Positions 27,991 through 37,027 of a DNA stretch of 64,000 bases are shown one piece after another. Numbering within the stretch: position 1 is the first letter of the stretch; every line of letters starts with the position of its first letter. Source of the stretch: Acidobacteriaceae bacterium. GTDB taxonomy: Bacteria > Acidobacteriota > Terriglobia > Terriglobales > Acidobacteriaceae. The notes under the pieces are model-generated. The model did no database searches, was not told the DNA's origin, and was given only the letters and a program-made list of their open reading frames with translations. The stretch lies in the NCBI GenBank assembly GCA_035944135.1, contig DASZBM010000002.1, positions 62,001-126,000 on the forward strand. The letters run 5' to 3'. The position numbers and the translations under genes were made by a program.

Positions 27991-28296
27991 TCAAAAATTA
28001 GGGATCAGGATCTCGCGGGCGAACTGTTCAGCGGCGATGTCCATCTCCTGTTGCGGTTGATTGCCTACCGTTGCTGTGCCGTCCTCGTTCAAGTGAAACG
28101 CGAGCGGCGAATGGTTGCTGGCGGTTACCTCGTTCGGCGTGAAGCGAATCCAGCGGCTGCCCACGCGGAGGGTGATTTCGTCTGCACTTACTTCAACAAC
28201 TGCGTGCTGCGTACTGTTCAGTCCGTGAGCGGCTGCGTAGCTGCGAAGCAGTGACGCCCAGGAGGTCCAAAGTTCGGTGTGGAGTGATTGCTCCAC
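27991..28296 (-). CDS. Hypothetical protein in nuo operon (between nuoD and nuoE)
   Basis: 101 residues from GTG 28296, one base after the stop of the preceding small membrane gene. Soluble, no signal, no cysteines. The middle reads as beta strands (HAVVEVSADEITLRVGSRWIRFTPNEV) and the C-terminus as a helix (AAEQFAREILIPNF). I recognise no family. Its tight spacing argues it is expressed with complex I, and the beta-rich pattern could be a small binding domain, but no function can be given. Confidence 0.6.
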   Translation of the reverse strand: MEQSLHTELWTSWASLLRSYAAAHGLNSTQHAVVEVSADEITLRVGSRWIRFTPNEVTASNHSPLAFHLNEDGTATVGNQPQQEMDIAAEQFAREILIPNF

Positions 28297-28297
28297 G

Positions 28298-28651
28298 TTA
28301 TGCGATCATCGCCGCGCTCCGAATCGAGGGGCGACTGAGAAAAACAACAGCGATGATGAGGAGTAGCAATCGAATTGAATTCTCTATGTTGGAGACCGAA
28401 ACCAACAACACGCCTGGGGATACATGGCTGCTGCTGAGCAATGCACCCAACAATCCCGGAGCGGAATGACCGTGGATTACGGGCGAGATGAAAACGTATC
28501 GAAAGAGATCCATCAGACTTGGCCAGAGAACAATTGCAGCGCCAAGCCAGAGGAAACCTGTGTTATGGGTGCGTAGGTACTTACGAATGAGAAGGACGGT
28601 AAGTGCCACGTACAGCACGAGCACGACAGCGACCAAAAAATAAATAGTCAT
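28298..28651 (-). CDS. Hypothetical membrane protein in nuo operon
   Basis: 117 residues from ATG 28651, chosen because AGGAGG lies four bases upstream; the frame is open a little further. It has three or four hydrophobic segments: IYFLVAVVLVLYVALTVLLI at the N-terminus, FLWLGAAIVLWPSLMDLF, a weaker PGLLGALLSSSHVSPGVLLV, and IRLLLLIIAVVFLS. It follows nuoD by 30 bases. I know no family for it. Together with the next gene it replaces the usual direct nuoD-nuoE junction. Confidence 0.6.
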   Translation of the reverse strand: MTIYFLVAVVLVLYVALTVLLIRKYLRTHNTGFLWLGAAIVLWPSLMDLFRYVFISPVIHGHSAPGLLGALLSSSHVSPGVLLVSVSNIENSIRLLLLIIAVVFLSRPSIRSAAMIA

Positions 28652-28681
28652 CACTCCTCCTTTCGACCGCAATTCATCGAC

Positions 28682-30051
<1,370 letters not shown>

Positions 30052-30052
<1 letters not shown>

Positions 30053-30585
30053 TAGCGATACCCCTCCACCGGGTAATCCTTGCGGAGCGGGTGTCCGTTC
30101 CAGTTGTCGGGCATCATGATGCGCGTCAGCCGCGGGTGTCCGGCGAAGGTCACGCCAAACAGGTCGAAGACCTCGCGCTCATAGAAGTTCGCCGCCGGCC
30201 ACACGCCGGTGATCGAATCAATCGTCGGTGAATCACCCTCCAGCCGCGCCACGATGCGGATGCGCTGTTTCAGCTTATGTGAGAGCAGGGAATAGCTGAG
30301 CTGAAACCTCGGCTCGGTCGGATACCAGTCAACGCCGGTTAGATCCTCGAAAAAGTTGTAGCCCGCAGCCTTCGCAGCTTCGCACGCCCGCACGATGGTT
30401 TCCGGCGCGACCGTGAGGGTCAACTCGCCGCGGTCCCACTTGGCGTCGGTGATGAACTGGTGAAGTCCCTGAACCGCGGCATGGTCGGCGAGCGCTGCAG
30501 CGACGGCTTCCTTGCCGAAGACGGCCTCGGGAGTGGCGGGAGTTTCCATTGGATCTTTTGGCTCAGGACCTTTTGGTTCAGACAT
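30052..30585 (-). CDS. nuoC: NADH-quinone oxidoreductase subunit C
   Basis: 177 residues, 30-kDa-type subunit. NFFEDLTGVDWYPTEPRFQLSYSL and the signature FYEREVFDLFGVTFAGHPRLTRIMMPDNW followed by GHPLRKDYPVEGY are diagnostic. It starts at ATG 30585, 32 bases after nuoA; nuoB is normally between nuoA and nuoC and there is no room for it. Confidence 0.96.
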
Positions 30586-30617
30586 CGCTTTACAACCACT
30601 CCTCGAAAGCTAAACAG

Positions 30618-31031
30618 TTACAGGTCGGCGCGATCGTTCGACCAGTTCAGGACGCCCTTTTTCCACACATAGAAGAGCCCAACGGCCACAAAGCCGAGAT
30701 ACACAAGCATCTCCCAGAACCCGAACAGCCGTGATCCGGTGATGCCCGGCAGCTTCCGGTAAATGACCGCCCAGGGCAGCATGAAAACCGCTTCAACGTC
30801 GAACAGGATGAACAGCATCGCCACCATGTAAAAGCGCACGGAGAAGCGCCCGCGGGCATCGCCCACCGGGTCCATGCCGCATTCATAGGCGCCCAGCTTC
30901 GTCCGCGAACGCCGATGCTTGCCCAGAAAATACGACGCGCCCACCATGAAACACGCCAACCCGATCGCCAACAGAATCTGAATAGCGAGCGGAACATATT
31001 GCCAGATGTATGGATTGCTCTGCATGGCCAT
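30618..31031 (-). CDS. nuoA: NADH-quinone oxidoreductase subunit A
   Basis: 137 residues from ATG 31031 (a second ATG two codons on is equally possible; no clear ribosome site). Three transmembrane helices, with KLGAYECGMDPVGDARGRFSVRFYMVAMLFILFDVEAVF in the middle, the NuoA signature containing the Cys loop and acidic helix. First gene of the operon; the promoter should be in the 120 bases shared with the divergent TauE gene. Confidence 0.95.
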   Translation of the reverse strand: MAMQSNPYIWQYVPLAIQILLAIGLACFMVGASYFLGKHRRSRTKLGAYECGMDPVGDARGRFSVRFYMVAMLFILFDVEAVFMLPWAVIYRKLPGITGSRLFGFWEMLVYLGFVAVGLFYVWKKGVLNWSNDRADL

Positions 31032-31151
31032 CTTTGAGTGTAGGAGTGAGGTCGTCAAGGGTCAAGGCGAGCCGGTTGCTTCCTAAGCAAATCCAAGAAA
31101 CTGCTGCTTACAAGACAAGAGACGCCTGCGCGTGGACACTAAGAGGCATCA

Positions 31152-31895
31152 GTGCATCTCCTCACGCTTGAAATTCTTTTGGTGGTTTTCATCGCCTCGC
31201 TGGTCCGCTCCGTCTTCGGCTTCGGCGAGGCCCTCATCGCCGTCCCTTTGCTGGCGCTCATTCTGCCCATCCAGATTGCGGTTCCGCTCGCCGTTCTACT
31301 CTCCGTCGCGATCGCGGCCGTCGTGCTCGTTCAGGATTGGCGCAAAATTCATCTCGGCAGTACAGCCTGGCTTCTCGTCTCCACGCTCGCCGGAATTCCT
31401 GCCGGAATCTGGCTCTTGAGGTTCGCCCACCAGGATCTCCTCAAGGCCGCGCTCGCTGCCGTAATCCTGCTCTTTTCCGGCTACTCTCTGCTCGGCCGCC
31501 GCTCGCTGCGTCTGGAGCACGACAGCCGGCCGTGGCTCCTGGGCTGCGGATTCCTCGCCGGCGTTCTCGGCGGAGCCTACGGGATGAACGGCCCTCCGCT
31601 CGTCATCTACGGAGCGATGCGCCGCTGGTCGCCGCAGCACTTTCGCGCGACCCTGCAAGCCTACTTTCTGCCCGCAAGTGCAATCGCTATCGCCGGCTAC
31701 GCGCTCTCCGGTCTCTGGACAAAGCCGGTCACGCACTACTTTCTCGTCTCGCTCATTGCAGCGATTCCCGCCACGTTCCTTGGTGGCCTCATCAATCGCC
31801 GCCTGCGAGGAGACGCGTTCCTGCGCTACGTCTACATCGGCCTTATCTGCATCGGTATCGTCCTTCTGGTGCAAGCCGTCGGACACCACGTCTAG
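31152..31895 (+). CDS. Sulfite exporter TauE/SafE family permease
   Basis: 247 residues from GTG 31152, with eight predicted helices in two repeated halves. RSVFGFGEALIAVPLLAL (about 19-36) and its second-half counterpart GVLGGAYGMNGPPLVIYGAM are the paired TauE motifs. The family exports sulfite, sulfoacetate or other small organosulfur or organic anions; the substrate here is unknown. It is divergent from nuoA and convergent with pilD. Confidence 0.85.
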   Translation: MHLLTLEILLVVFIASLVRSVFGFGEALIAVPLLALILPIQIAVPLAVLLSVAIAAVVLVQDWRKIHLGSTAWLLVSTLAGIPAGIWLLRFAHQDLLKAALAAVILLFSGYSLLGRRSLRLEHDSRPWLLGCGFLAGVLGGAYGMNGPPLVIYGAMRRWSPQHFRATLQAYFLPASAIAIAGYALSGLWTKPVTHYFLVSLIAAIPATFLGGLINRRLRGDAFLRYVYIGLICIGIVLLVQAVGHHV

Positions 31896-31902
31896 CCGCT
31901 GC

Positions 31903-32820
31903 CTAGAAGAAACCCCGGTACCACTCCACCATCGGCCCACCGAGCAGCGCCGCGACCAGGCCGCCAATACAAAGGAATGTCCCGAGTGGAATCTGGCTCG
32001 CTGTAGTCGCCCGCCGCCGTGCGAGCAGCACAATGCCATAGGCCGCACCCAGAATCACGCCCACGAAGAACGCCACCATCGCGGACGCAAACCCCAGAAA
32101 CGCCGCAATCATCGCCATCAGCTTCACGTCGCCGAACCCCAGCCCCTCCTGCTTTCGGATCGCCTTATAGAGCGCCCGAATCAGCCACGGAATCGCCGCC
32201 GCCATGCACATCGCCAGCACGCGCCCCCACACAAGATGCTCCGGCCCCGTCATGAACACATCGCCCTGGCTGGCGAACGATCCTGGACTCGACAGTCGCA
32301 GACTATGTTGCGAATTCAGGTGAATGTCATAAGCCCCGCGCGGCAGGAAGATTGCCTGCACGCAGACGAGAAAAAAACCGATCGCCGTCCCCGTCAGCGT
32401 GAACGCATCCGGAAGCGTGTGCGTCTGCCAGTCCATGACCAGCAGCCCGATGAGCAGAAACCCCAGAATCACAAATTCCACGAGCGTCAGGTAGATATTT
32501 GTGGACGCTGCTCCGCCGACCGCCTCGACATACCCAATCCGCGACGCCAGCGCAAACCACAACCCTGTCGCCAACTCCACCGCCGGATACCGCCACGGAA
32601 TCGCCGCCTTGCAATTCCTGCACTTCGCCGCCAGCAGCACCCAGCTCAGCAGCGGAACATTGTCGTACCACAGGATCGGCGCCAGGCACTTCGGGCAGTG
32701 CGACCGCGGCTTCGCCACGCTCCGGTGTTCCGGCAACCGCGAAATGCAGACGTTCAAAAAGCTGCCGAAAAGCAGGCCAAGAAGAAACGCAGGGAGCTCA
32801 AAAGCGAGCATTATCAGCAT
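31903..32820 (-). CDS. pilD: Prepilin peptidase / N-methyltransferase
   Basis: 305 residues from ATG 32820; the open frame upstream lacks homology. Type IV prepilin peptidase cleaving and methylating pilins and type II secretion pseudopilins at the inner membrane. FGSFLNVCISRLP (about 14-26), two zinc-type CxxC pairs (HCPKCLAP and KCRNCKAAI), and aspartyl catalytic motifs MDWQTHTLPD and GFGDVKLMAM. An ~25-residue loop (YDIHLNSQHSLRLSSPGS) sits between helices. No pilin genes are nearby. Confidence 0.9.
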   Translation of the reverse strand: MLIMLAFELPAFLLGLLFGSFLNVCISRLPEHRSVAKPRSHCPKCLAPILWYDNVPLLSWVLLAAKCRNCKAAIPWRYPAVELATGLWFALASRIGYVEAVGGAASTNIYLTLVEFVILGFLLIGLLVMDWQTHTLPDAFTLTGTAIGFFLVCVQAIFLPRGAYDIHLNSQHSLRLSSPGSFASQGDVFMTGPEHLVWGRVLAMCMAAAIPWLIRALYKAIRKQEGLGFGDVKLMAMIAAFLGFASAMVAFFVGVILGAAYGIVLLARRRATTASQIPLGTFLCIGGLVAALLGGPMVEWYRGFF

Positions 32821-33055
32821 TCTTCTCAGTATAGGTCGCACTGCCAGAGCGTCCTCAGTCCCGCTCACCCCGCTGCGCACGCCGAGTTGCCCACTCTGGA
32901 GAAAAAAAGCAAACAATCCCTCAATTCGCCAACGAGGAGTGGACCAGGAAATCAACAGCCAGAGCAACATTCCGGAGGCCCCTGGGTTCCTAACATTGGG
33001 TGCCGGATAGAGGATCTCGAATCCGGCGAGAGTTCGGGCCCCAGGAGACTTGAAA

Positions 33056-33712
33056 ATGCGATTTATCAAATATTTAGCGTTGCTGGCAGTTCTCGGCGTT
33101 GTCTTGATGCCGGCGTCACAGTCACACGCGCAGATTGGAGTGGGTGTTGGAGTAGGCGTCCCAGCTTATCCTGCTCAGGCCTATCCCGCTCCGGCCTATG
33201 AAGCTCCCGCTCCGGCCTACGAAGCGCCGCCGGTCGATATGGCCTATGGCTATCCGCCTAACTGCCCGTATGGCTACTACAACTACGCTCCTTACGCCTG
33301 CGCGCCCTACGGTTTTTACGGCCCGAACTGGTTCTATGACGGCCTTTTCATCGGCGTCGGACCCTGGTATGGCTGGGGCTATCGCGGTTGGGGTTGGGGT
33401 CACGGCGGCTGGTCATGGGGTCGCGGCGGCTACGGCTACGGCCCGCATCCCGGCTACGGCTTCCGCGGCGGTGTAGGCTATCGCGGCGGCGTAGGCTACC
33501 GCGGTGGCGTGGGCGCCGGCTATCGTGGCGGCTACGCTGGCGGAGCTCGCGGCTATGTCGGCGGCGGCCATGCTTTCGCCGGTGGCGGAGCACGTGGCTT
33601 CTCCGGTGGCGGCGGAGCGCACTTCTCCGGCGGCGGTGGTGGCGGATTCCACGGCGGTGGCGGTGGCGGTCACTTCAGCGGTGGCGGCGGCCACGGCGGC
33701 GGACGACGCTAA
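33056..33712 (+). CDS. Exported glycine/tyrosine-rich low-complexity protein
   Basis: 218 residues from ATG 33056 (AGGAG eight bases upstream). Signal peptide with cleavage after about residue 26 (LLAVLGVVLMPASQSHAQ). The mature part has three zones: Pro/Ala/Tyr repeats (AYPAPAYEAPAPAYEAPP), a Tyr/Trp/Pro-rich middle (YGYPPNCPYGYYNYAPYACAP), and a Gly-rich C-terminus with repeats of YRGGVG and HFSGGGG and scattered His. The composition suggests an envelope or surface protein, perhaps metal-binding or adhesive. No enzymatic domain is seen. It is followed by a terminator, so it is a single-gene unit. Confidence 0.75.
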   Translation: MRFIKYLALLAVLGVVLMPASQSHAQIGVGVGVGVPAYPAQAYPAPAYEAPAPAYEAPPVDMAYGYPPNCPYGYYNYAPYACAPYGFYGPNWFYDGLFIGVGPWYGWGYRGWGWGHGGWSWGRGGYGYGPHPGYGFRGGVGYRGGVGYRGGVGAGYRGGYAGGARGYVGGGHAFAGGGARGFSGGGGAHFSGGGGGGFHGGGGGGHFSGGGGHGGGRR

Positions 33713-33739
33713 ATCACCTGAATCAACCTGAAGTTGCAA

Positions 33740-33772
33740 CGGCTACCCCTCGGGGTAGCCGTCCTGCTTTTG
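33740..33772 (+). terminator. Rho-independent terminator after the Gly-rich gene
   Basis: Perfect 10-bp stem CGGCTACCCC / GGGGTAGCCG with TC loop, followed by TCCTGCTTTT. Confidence 0.85.
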
Positions 33773-33786
33773 GAAGAATGTCCGAC

Positions 33787-34476
33787 CTATCTTCGCGACT
33801 GCCGCTCGCGCTCCACGCCATCCAGCGCAATCCACAGTGCCTGGGCGGCGCGCTCGGCAGAGTCCAGCGCGGCGTCGCCGGCGGTCGGATCACTGGCGAG
33901 TTCCTTATCGATCAGATCGCGCCACACGGCGGCATGGGCCACATCTGCCGTCTGGTGCAGCGTGAAGTACTTCGCCGTAGTCGCGTCTGCCGAATAATGA
34001 TTGGCCAATCCCTCAGCCTTGGTGGCTGCAATCTGCGGCACCTTGGACTCATACGCGTACAGCGCGGCCATCGCAGCTGCAGCCTTGGGCTCCTGCATCG
34101 CCGCCCGAAACGTCGTCAGCAGCGCCGCCATCTCGGGCTGCACGGTGTGGTTTCTCACCTCTGCCCTCGTCGCGCCCATGCCCGTCGCAAAGTCCATCCA
34201 CAGATCCGAGTGCGGCCGCGCCGTCGGGCTGTCTGTGCCTTCCTCTTCGGCGAGATTTCGCAACACCTCACGGCGCAGCTCCGAATCCGGCAGCCGGCTG
34301 TGCAGCGCGCTGAGATACGTCGGAAAGGCCGAAACGTGATGCCAATACTCAGCCGCGTACGCGCGTAGATCGTCGCGTGTCAGCTCTCCGCGCGACCACG
34401 CCTGATAGAACGGGTGCGTCAGCAGGTTATAGGGCGCGATGCGCGATTCAAGGGCGGTCCAGAAACTTGTGCTCAT
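33787..34476 (-). CDS. CADD-like di-iron protein (candidate p-aminobenzoate synthase)
   Basis: 229 residues from ATG 34476. All-helical TenA/PqqC-like fold resembling CADD, the Chlamydia protein that makes p-aminobenzoate by sacrificing its own tyrosine. Visible: NLLTHPFYQAW (Tyr24, likely the sacrificed position), AEEEGT and a following His, YAYESKVPQIAATK (Tyr-Glu with a Lys ten residues later), and YFTLHQTADVAH giving the His-x3-Asp-x2-His ligand set. The spacing between AEEEG and the next His looks a few residues longer than in CADD as I recall it. Convergent with the Gly-rich gene. The family is likely; activity is inferred. Confidence 0.75.
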   Translation of the reverse strand: MSTSFWTALESRIAPYNLLTHPFYQAWSRGELTRDDLRAYAAEYWHHVSAFPTYLSALHSRLPDSELRREVLRNLAEEEGTDSPTARPHSDLWMDFATGMGATRAEVRNHTVQPEMAALLTTFRAAMQEPKAAAAMAALYAYESKVPQIAATKAEGLANHYSADATTAKYFTLHQTADVAHAAVWRDLIDKELASDPTAGDAALDSAERAAQALWIALDGVERERQSRR

Positions 34477-34557
34477 AGGGGTCTCTCTCAAGATTAGGGA
34501 TGCGAGCCTGCTCAGGAGTTTACCTCGCCGGCCTGTGCGTCGGCGCTGATCGGGCCA

Positions 34558-36012
34558 TTAGAAATCCACATGCGTCCGCACGCTGAACACACCCACCGGC
34601 CCGCGGTCCTGGTTGTACCCGGGATGCTCGATGAACTGAAAATCGAACGAGCTGAACAGCCCGCGCCAGTTGTGCGCCGTGTAGTAGCTCTCCAGGATGT
34701 CCTCGCGCGCGTAGTTCAGCCGCCCATCGCCAAGCAGAAACCCCAGTCCGCCCAGCCCCAGATACGCCTGGTGGTCACGCTTGATCGCGTTGCTCACCAC
34801 CACCACGCCGACTCTGTCATTCGGCCGCGACCACCTATTGCCCGCCAGGTCCCCGCCGACCTCGAACGTCTGGTCCACCTCCGTGTACGCGTAGCTCTCG
34901 TGCTGGCCCTCGTTCCACCCGAACCGCCCAAACACCCGCAGGTCTTTCGGCAGTTCCTGCTCGAAGTTCAGCCCCACGCCGTACTTCACCGTCGTGCCGA
35001 ACGGATGATCCGTAATCACCGGCGTTGCAGCGGCATTCCCGCTCGCCCGCTCTTGCAGTGCCTTGATGTTCTGCTGGCGATAGTCACCCATATTCGCGTG
35101 GTTCACATATCCCACCAGCCGCACGGCGCCTTGGCGCTTTGGGTCGAGCCACCGCGCTAATGGCCCTCGTCCGTAGTCGATCTCATAGTTGTCGCCACGA
35201 GCCTTCCGCAAACTCGACTGCAGATCGATCCCATTCGCCACCGTCGGCATCAGGGCCATTCCATACCGCACAGCCCACGGTCCGTCGTCATACTCCAGCA
35301 CGGCCGCATACGTATAGCCGCGCGTGTCCGCCGCGTAGTCATAGGCTCCGTTATTGTCGACCGTCCAGTTCAGAAACTGCAGGTGCGAGTCCGATCCCGG
35401 CGTGTTCTGGTCGAAGATGTCCGGCAGGCTCAGCTTGCCTACCCGCAACTCAAACCGCCGATCCGGAACCTTCGTCGCCAGCGAAAACTGCGTCCGCTGC
35501 GCCTCCACCATCTTTGAGGTCAACCCGATCGTCTGGTGAATCTCCGCGCGGGCCACATACGGCTTCGGGCCCAGGTTCGGATTCCGCACCACGTCCAGGT
35601 TTGTGAAGCCCGCCAGCCCCAGCGCCTCGGAGATCCCGCGCCCGCCCGTCGACTCCAGATCGAAAATCGCGTCCGTGTTGTAGCGGGCGTTTCCGTGTAG
35701 TTCCAGTCCTGTAAACAGCGTCCCGACAAGCGAGGTCTTGTACTCCCCGCGCGCCAGCATGGAATTCGTCCCTGAGTACGGTGAGTGAAAGCCCGGATGT
35801 GCCTGAAAGATGATGTTCGCCTGCCCGGAAACCAGCCACCGCTGATCGTCCGAATGCGGAAACATCGTCACATGAGCCGGCCTGTTCGCGGCGTGGGGCG
35901 GATTCCCGCCGTCGGCATCCGGCTGGCCTGCCGGGTCCTGTTGCGCGTGCGCCATGACTACCGCAAACATGCAGAGGCTTAGCGTCAGTTTGTGGGCCAC
36001 GCGCAGAATCAT
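34558..36012 (-). CDS. OprB-family carbohydrate-selective porin
   Basis: 484 residues with signal peptide LSLCMFAVVMAHAQ. Outer-membrane beta-barrel: WLVSGQANIIFQAHPGFHSPYSG near residue 60, RAEIHQTIGL, RFELRVGKLSLPDIFDQN, FLNWTVDNNGAYDYAADTRG, FGRFGWNEGQ and AYLGLGGLGFLLGDG, and a terminal Phe (RTHVDF). These match the OprB family, which passes sugars or other small solutes. The gene starts 44 bases beyond a rho-independent terminator that lies in the 3' part of the leader ORF, suggesting that expression depends on readthrough. Confidence 0.85.
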   Translation of the reverse strand: MILRVAHKLTLSLCMFAVVMAHAQQDPAGQPDADGGNPPHAANRPAHVTMFPHSDDQRWLVSGQANIIFQAHPGFHSPYSGTNSMLARGEYKTSLVGTLFTGLELHGNARYNTDAIFDLESTGGRGISEALGLAGFTNLDVVRNPNLGPKPYVARAEIHQTIGLTSKMVEAQRTQFSLATKVPDRRFELRVGKLSLPDIFDQNTPGSDSHLQFLNWTVDNNGAYDYAADTRGYTYAAVLEYDDGPWAVRYGMALMPTVANGIDLQSSLRKARGDNYEIDYGRGPLARWLDPKRQGAVRLVGYVNHANMGDYRQQNIKALQERASGNAAATPVITDHPFGTTVKYGVGLNFEQELPKDLRVFGRFGWNEGQHESYAYTEVDQTFEVGGDLAGNRWSRPNDRVGVVVVSNAIKRDHQAYLGLGGLGFLLGDGRLNYAREDILESYYTAHNWRGLFSSFDFQFIEHPGYNQDRGPVGVFSVRTHVDF

Positions 36013-36030
36013 CGGAATTCGAAAGGGTTA

Positions 36031-36276
36031 TTAGAAGACGGGCAGATAAGGCCCGAATAAAAAGGCCCGCCATGGGGAGAGCCTCCACACGGCGGGCCGC
36101 GTTAATTCACCGTCATCAGCGGTCGCATCGTTCTCCAGGCGCGACCAGATGCCCGCGATCGGGCAGCGCTCGTCCCCAGTCTCAACGAAGGTGCGAGTCA
36201 GGTGCATGCGGCTAAACCGCGGCAGCATCGGCAGGTTCTCTGCTGGGCGTACCCAGCGATTGGTCAGGTTCTTCAT
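36031..36276 (-). CDS. 81-residue leader ORF overlapping a terminator ahead of the porin
   Basis: ATG 36276 with AGGAG eight bases upstream, so translation is plausible. Residues 1-45 (MKNLTNRWVRPAENLPMLPR ... TFVETGDERCPIAGIW) are polar with one Cys; I know no family. The last ~25 codons run straight through a rho-independent terminator. Both other frames have stops just before the hairpin (TGA, TAA within GGTGAATTAACG), so a one-base indel would have ended the ORF there; the true end is uncertain. It is divergent from the FrmR-like gene and shares its control region. Confidence 0.55.
   Translation of the reverse strand: MKNLTNRWVRPAENLPMLPRFSRMHLTRTFVETGDERCPIAGIWSRLENDATADDGELTRPAVWRLSPWRAFLFGPYLPVF
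36056..36098 (-). terminator. Terminator/attenuator between leader ORF and porin gene
   Basis: On the minus strand GGCCCGCC pairs with GGCGGGCC, with an inner TGGAGG/CTCCCCA pairing, followed at once by TTTTTATT. It lies inside the 3' part of the 81-codon ORF, about 44 bases before the porin start. Confidence 0.8.
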
Positions 36277-36329
36277 GGGAGTCTCCTCCTTTCTGCGCCG
36301 CATTCGGCGCCACGTTCCTTTAGATGTAG

Positions 36330-36348
36330 TATACCCCGGTAGGGTATA
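36330..36348. promoter_or_regulatory. Perfect palindrome, likely operator of the FrmR-like repressor
   Basis: TATACCC-cggta-GGGTATA, a perfect 7-5-7 inverted repeat in the divergent control region. Family members (CsoR/RcnR/FrmR) bind G/C tracts flanked by TA-rich half-sites of this kind. On the minus strand its left end supplies a TATACT -10 box for the leader ORF and porin; on the plus strand TATAAA at its right end could serve the repressor. Confidence 0.65.
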
Positions 36349-36381
36349 TAAAAGACGTAAAATTCTCCCCCGGGAGGCTCT

Positions 36382-36642
36382 GTGGAGATCGACCGCGAAC
36401 GCACGAAGCTCATCAACCGCGCCAAGCGCATTCACGGCCAGATGGAGACCGTCGAGCGCAGCCTCATCGAAAACCGCGACTGCACGGACGTTCTGATGCT
36501 TCTCGCCGCCGTCAAAGGCGGCATCAATGGCCTGATGGCCGAGATTCTCGAGGACCACATCCGCCTGCACATCGGCGCCCGCCCCATGACGCCAGAACTC
36601 GGCGAAGAGCTCATCGACCTCGTCCGCGCGTACCTCAAGTGA
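36382..36642 (+). CDS. FrmR-like transcriptional repressor (CsoR/RcnR family)
   Basis: 86 residues from GTG 36382, with GGGAGG about five bases upstream. All-helical metal- or aldehyde-sensing repressor. RAKRIHGQMETVERSL and the sensor Cys34 in ENRDCTDVLMLLAAVKGG, then NGLMAEILEDHIRLHI and the C-terminal LIDLVRAYLK closely follow E. coli FrmR (NGLMAEVLESHIR, LVRAYLK). FrmR's Pro2 is not present (MEIDRER), so a metal sensor of RcnR type remains possible. The divergent leader ORF and porin are the likely target. Confidence 0.85.
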   Translation: MEIDRERTKLINRAKRIHGQMETVERSLIENRDCTDVLMLLAAVKGGINGLMAEILEDHIRLHIGARPMTPELGEELIDLVRAYLK

Positions 36643-36711
36643 TCCGCCACGCTCATCCCCTTTGACTCGCGATTGGCCATCGAATAAGCTGTCGATACAC
36701 GGGAAAGGAGG

Positions 36712-36777
36712 ATGATCCAGCCTATGAAATCTGACAGTACCAGTTGCAACACAACACGTGAGGTGACTGAGGCTTAG
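36712..36777 (+). CDS. Possible 21-residue peptide ORF
   Basis: ATG 36712 abuts AGGAGG; the in-frame ATG at 36724 has the same AGGAGG twelve bases upstream, so neither spacing is ideal. The peptide is polar (MKSDSTSCNTTREVTEA from the second ATG). It begins a region with two hairpins and a terminator. It may be a leader peptide, a small gene, or chance. Confidence 0.3.
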   Translation: MIQPMKSDSTSCNTTREVTEA

Positions 36778-36879
36778 AGCATCCGCGCTCTAGACCTGGC
36801 AGTTCTGGCAATCTTCAGAATCTCCTGCCGAGGCCCATCCAGCACGGATGCCTCAGGTCAATCTCCACAGTTCACCGCA

Positions 36880-36909
36880 AAAGGGCTCGCCGACACGGCG
36901 AGCCCTTTG
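36880..36909. terminator. Strong hairpin terminator upstream of thiG
   Basis: Perfect 13-bp stem AAAGGGCTCGCCG / CGGCGAGCCCTTT with ACA loop. T-run is weak on plus (TTTGTGT) and better on minus (CCCTTTTGC). Confidence 0.7.
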
Positions 36910-37027
36910 TGTCTCTCGCCTCTCTGCACAACCTGGGTGCCCATCCATGCGCCGCTTCATCCCGCATGGGCGGGGGAATAACCGTCGGCCTTCTGAACAT
37001 GTAGCCTCTAGCCTCTAAAATCTTCTT

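Larger units (their letters stand above)
36700..36910 (+). ncRNA. Candidate structured small transcript upstream of thiG
   Basis: Covers most of the 385-base gap between the repressor and thiG. In order: AGGAGG, the short ORF, stem AGAGC-atccgc-GCTCT, a larger hairpin GAGGC-cc-ATCC-agcac-GGAT-GCCTC near 36824-36852, and a terminator hairpin. It does not match a TPP riboswitch. I see nothing clear between 36911 and 37027. Confidence 0.35.

Noticed and set aside
33430-33712. Short GGC-rich direct repeats resembling an array
   Set aside because: They are codons of the Gly-rich protein, with no spacers; not CRISPR.
36911-37027. TPP riboswitch expected before thiG
   Set aside because: No conserved CTGAGA or ACCTGATC-type elements here or before thiE at 61567-61622.
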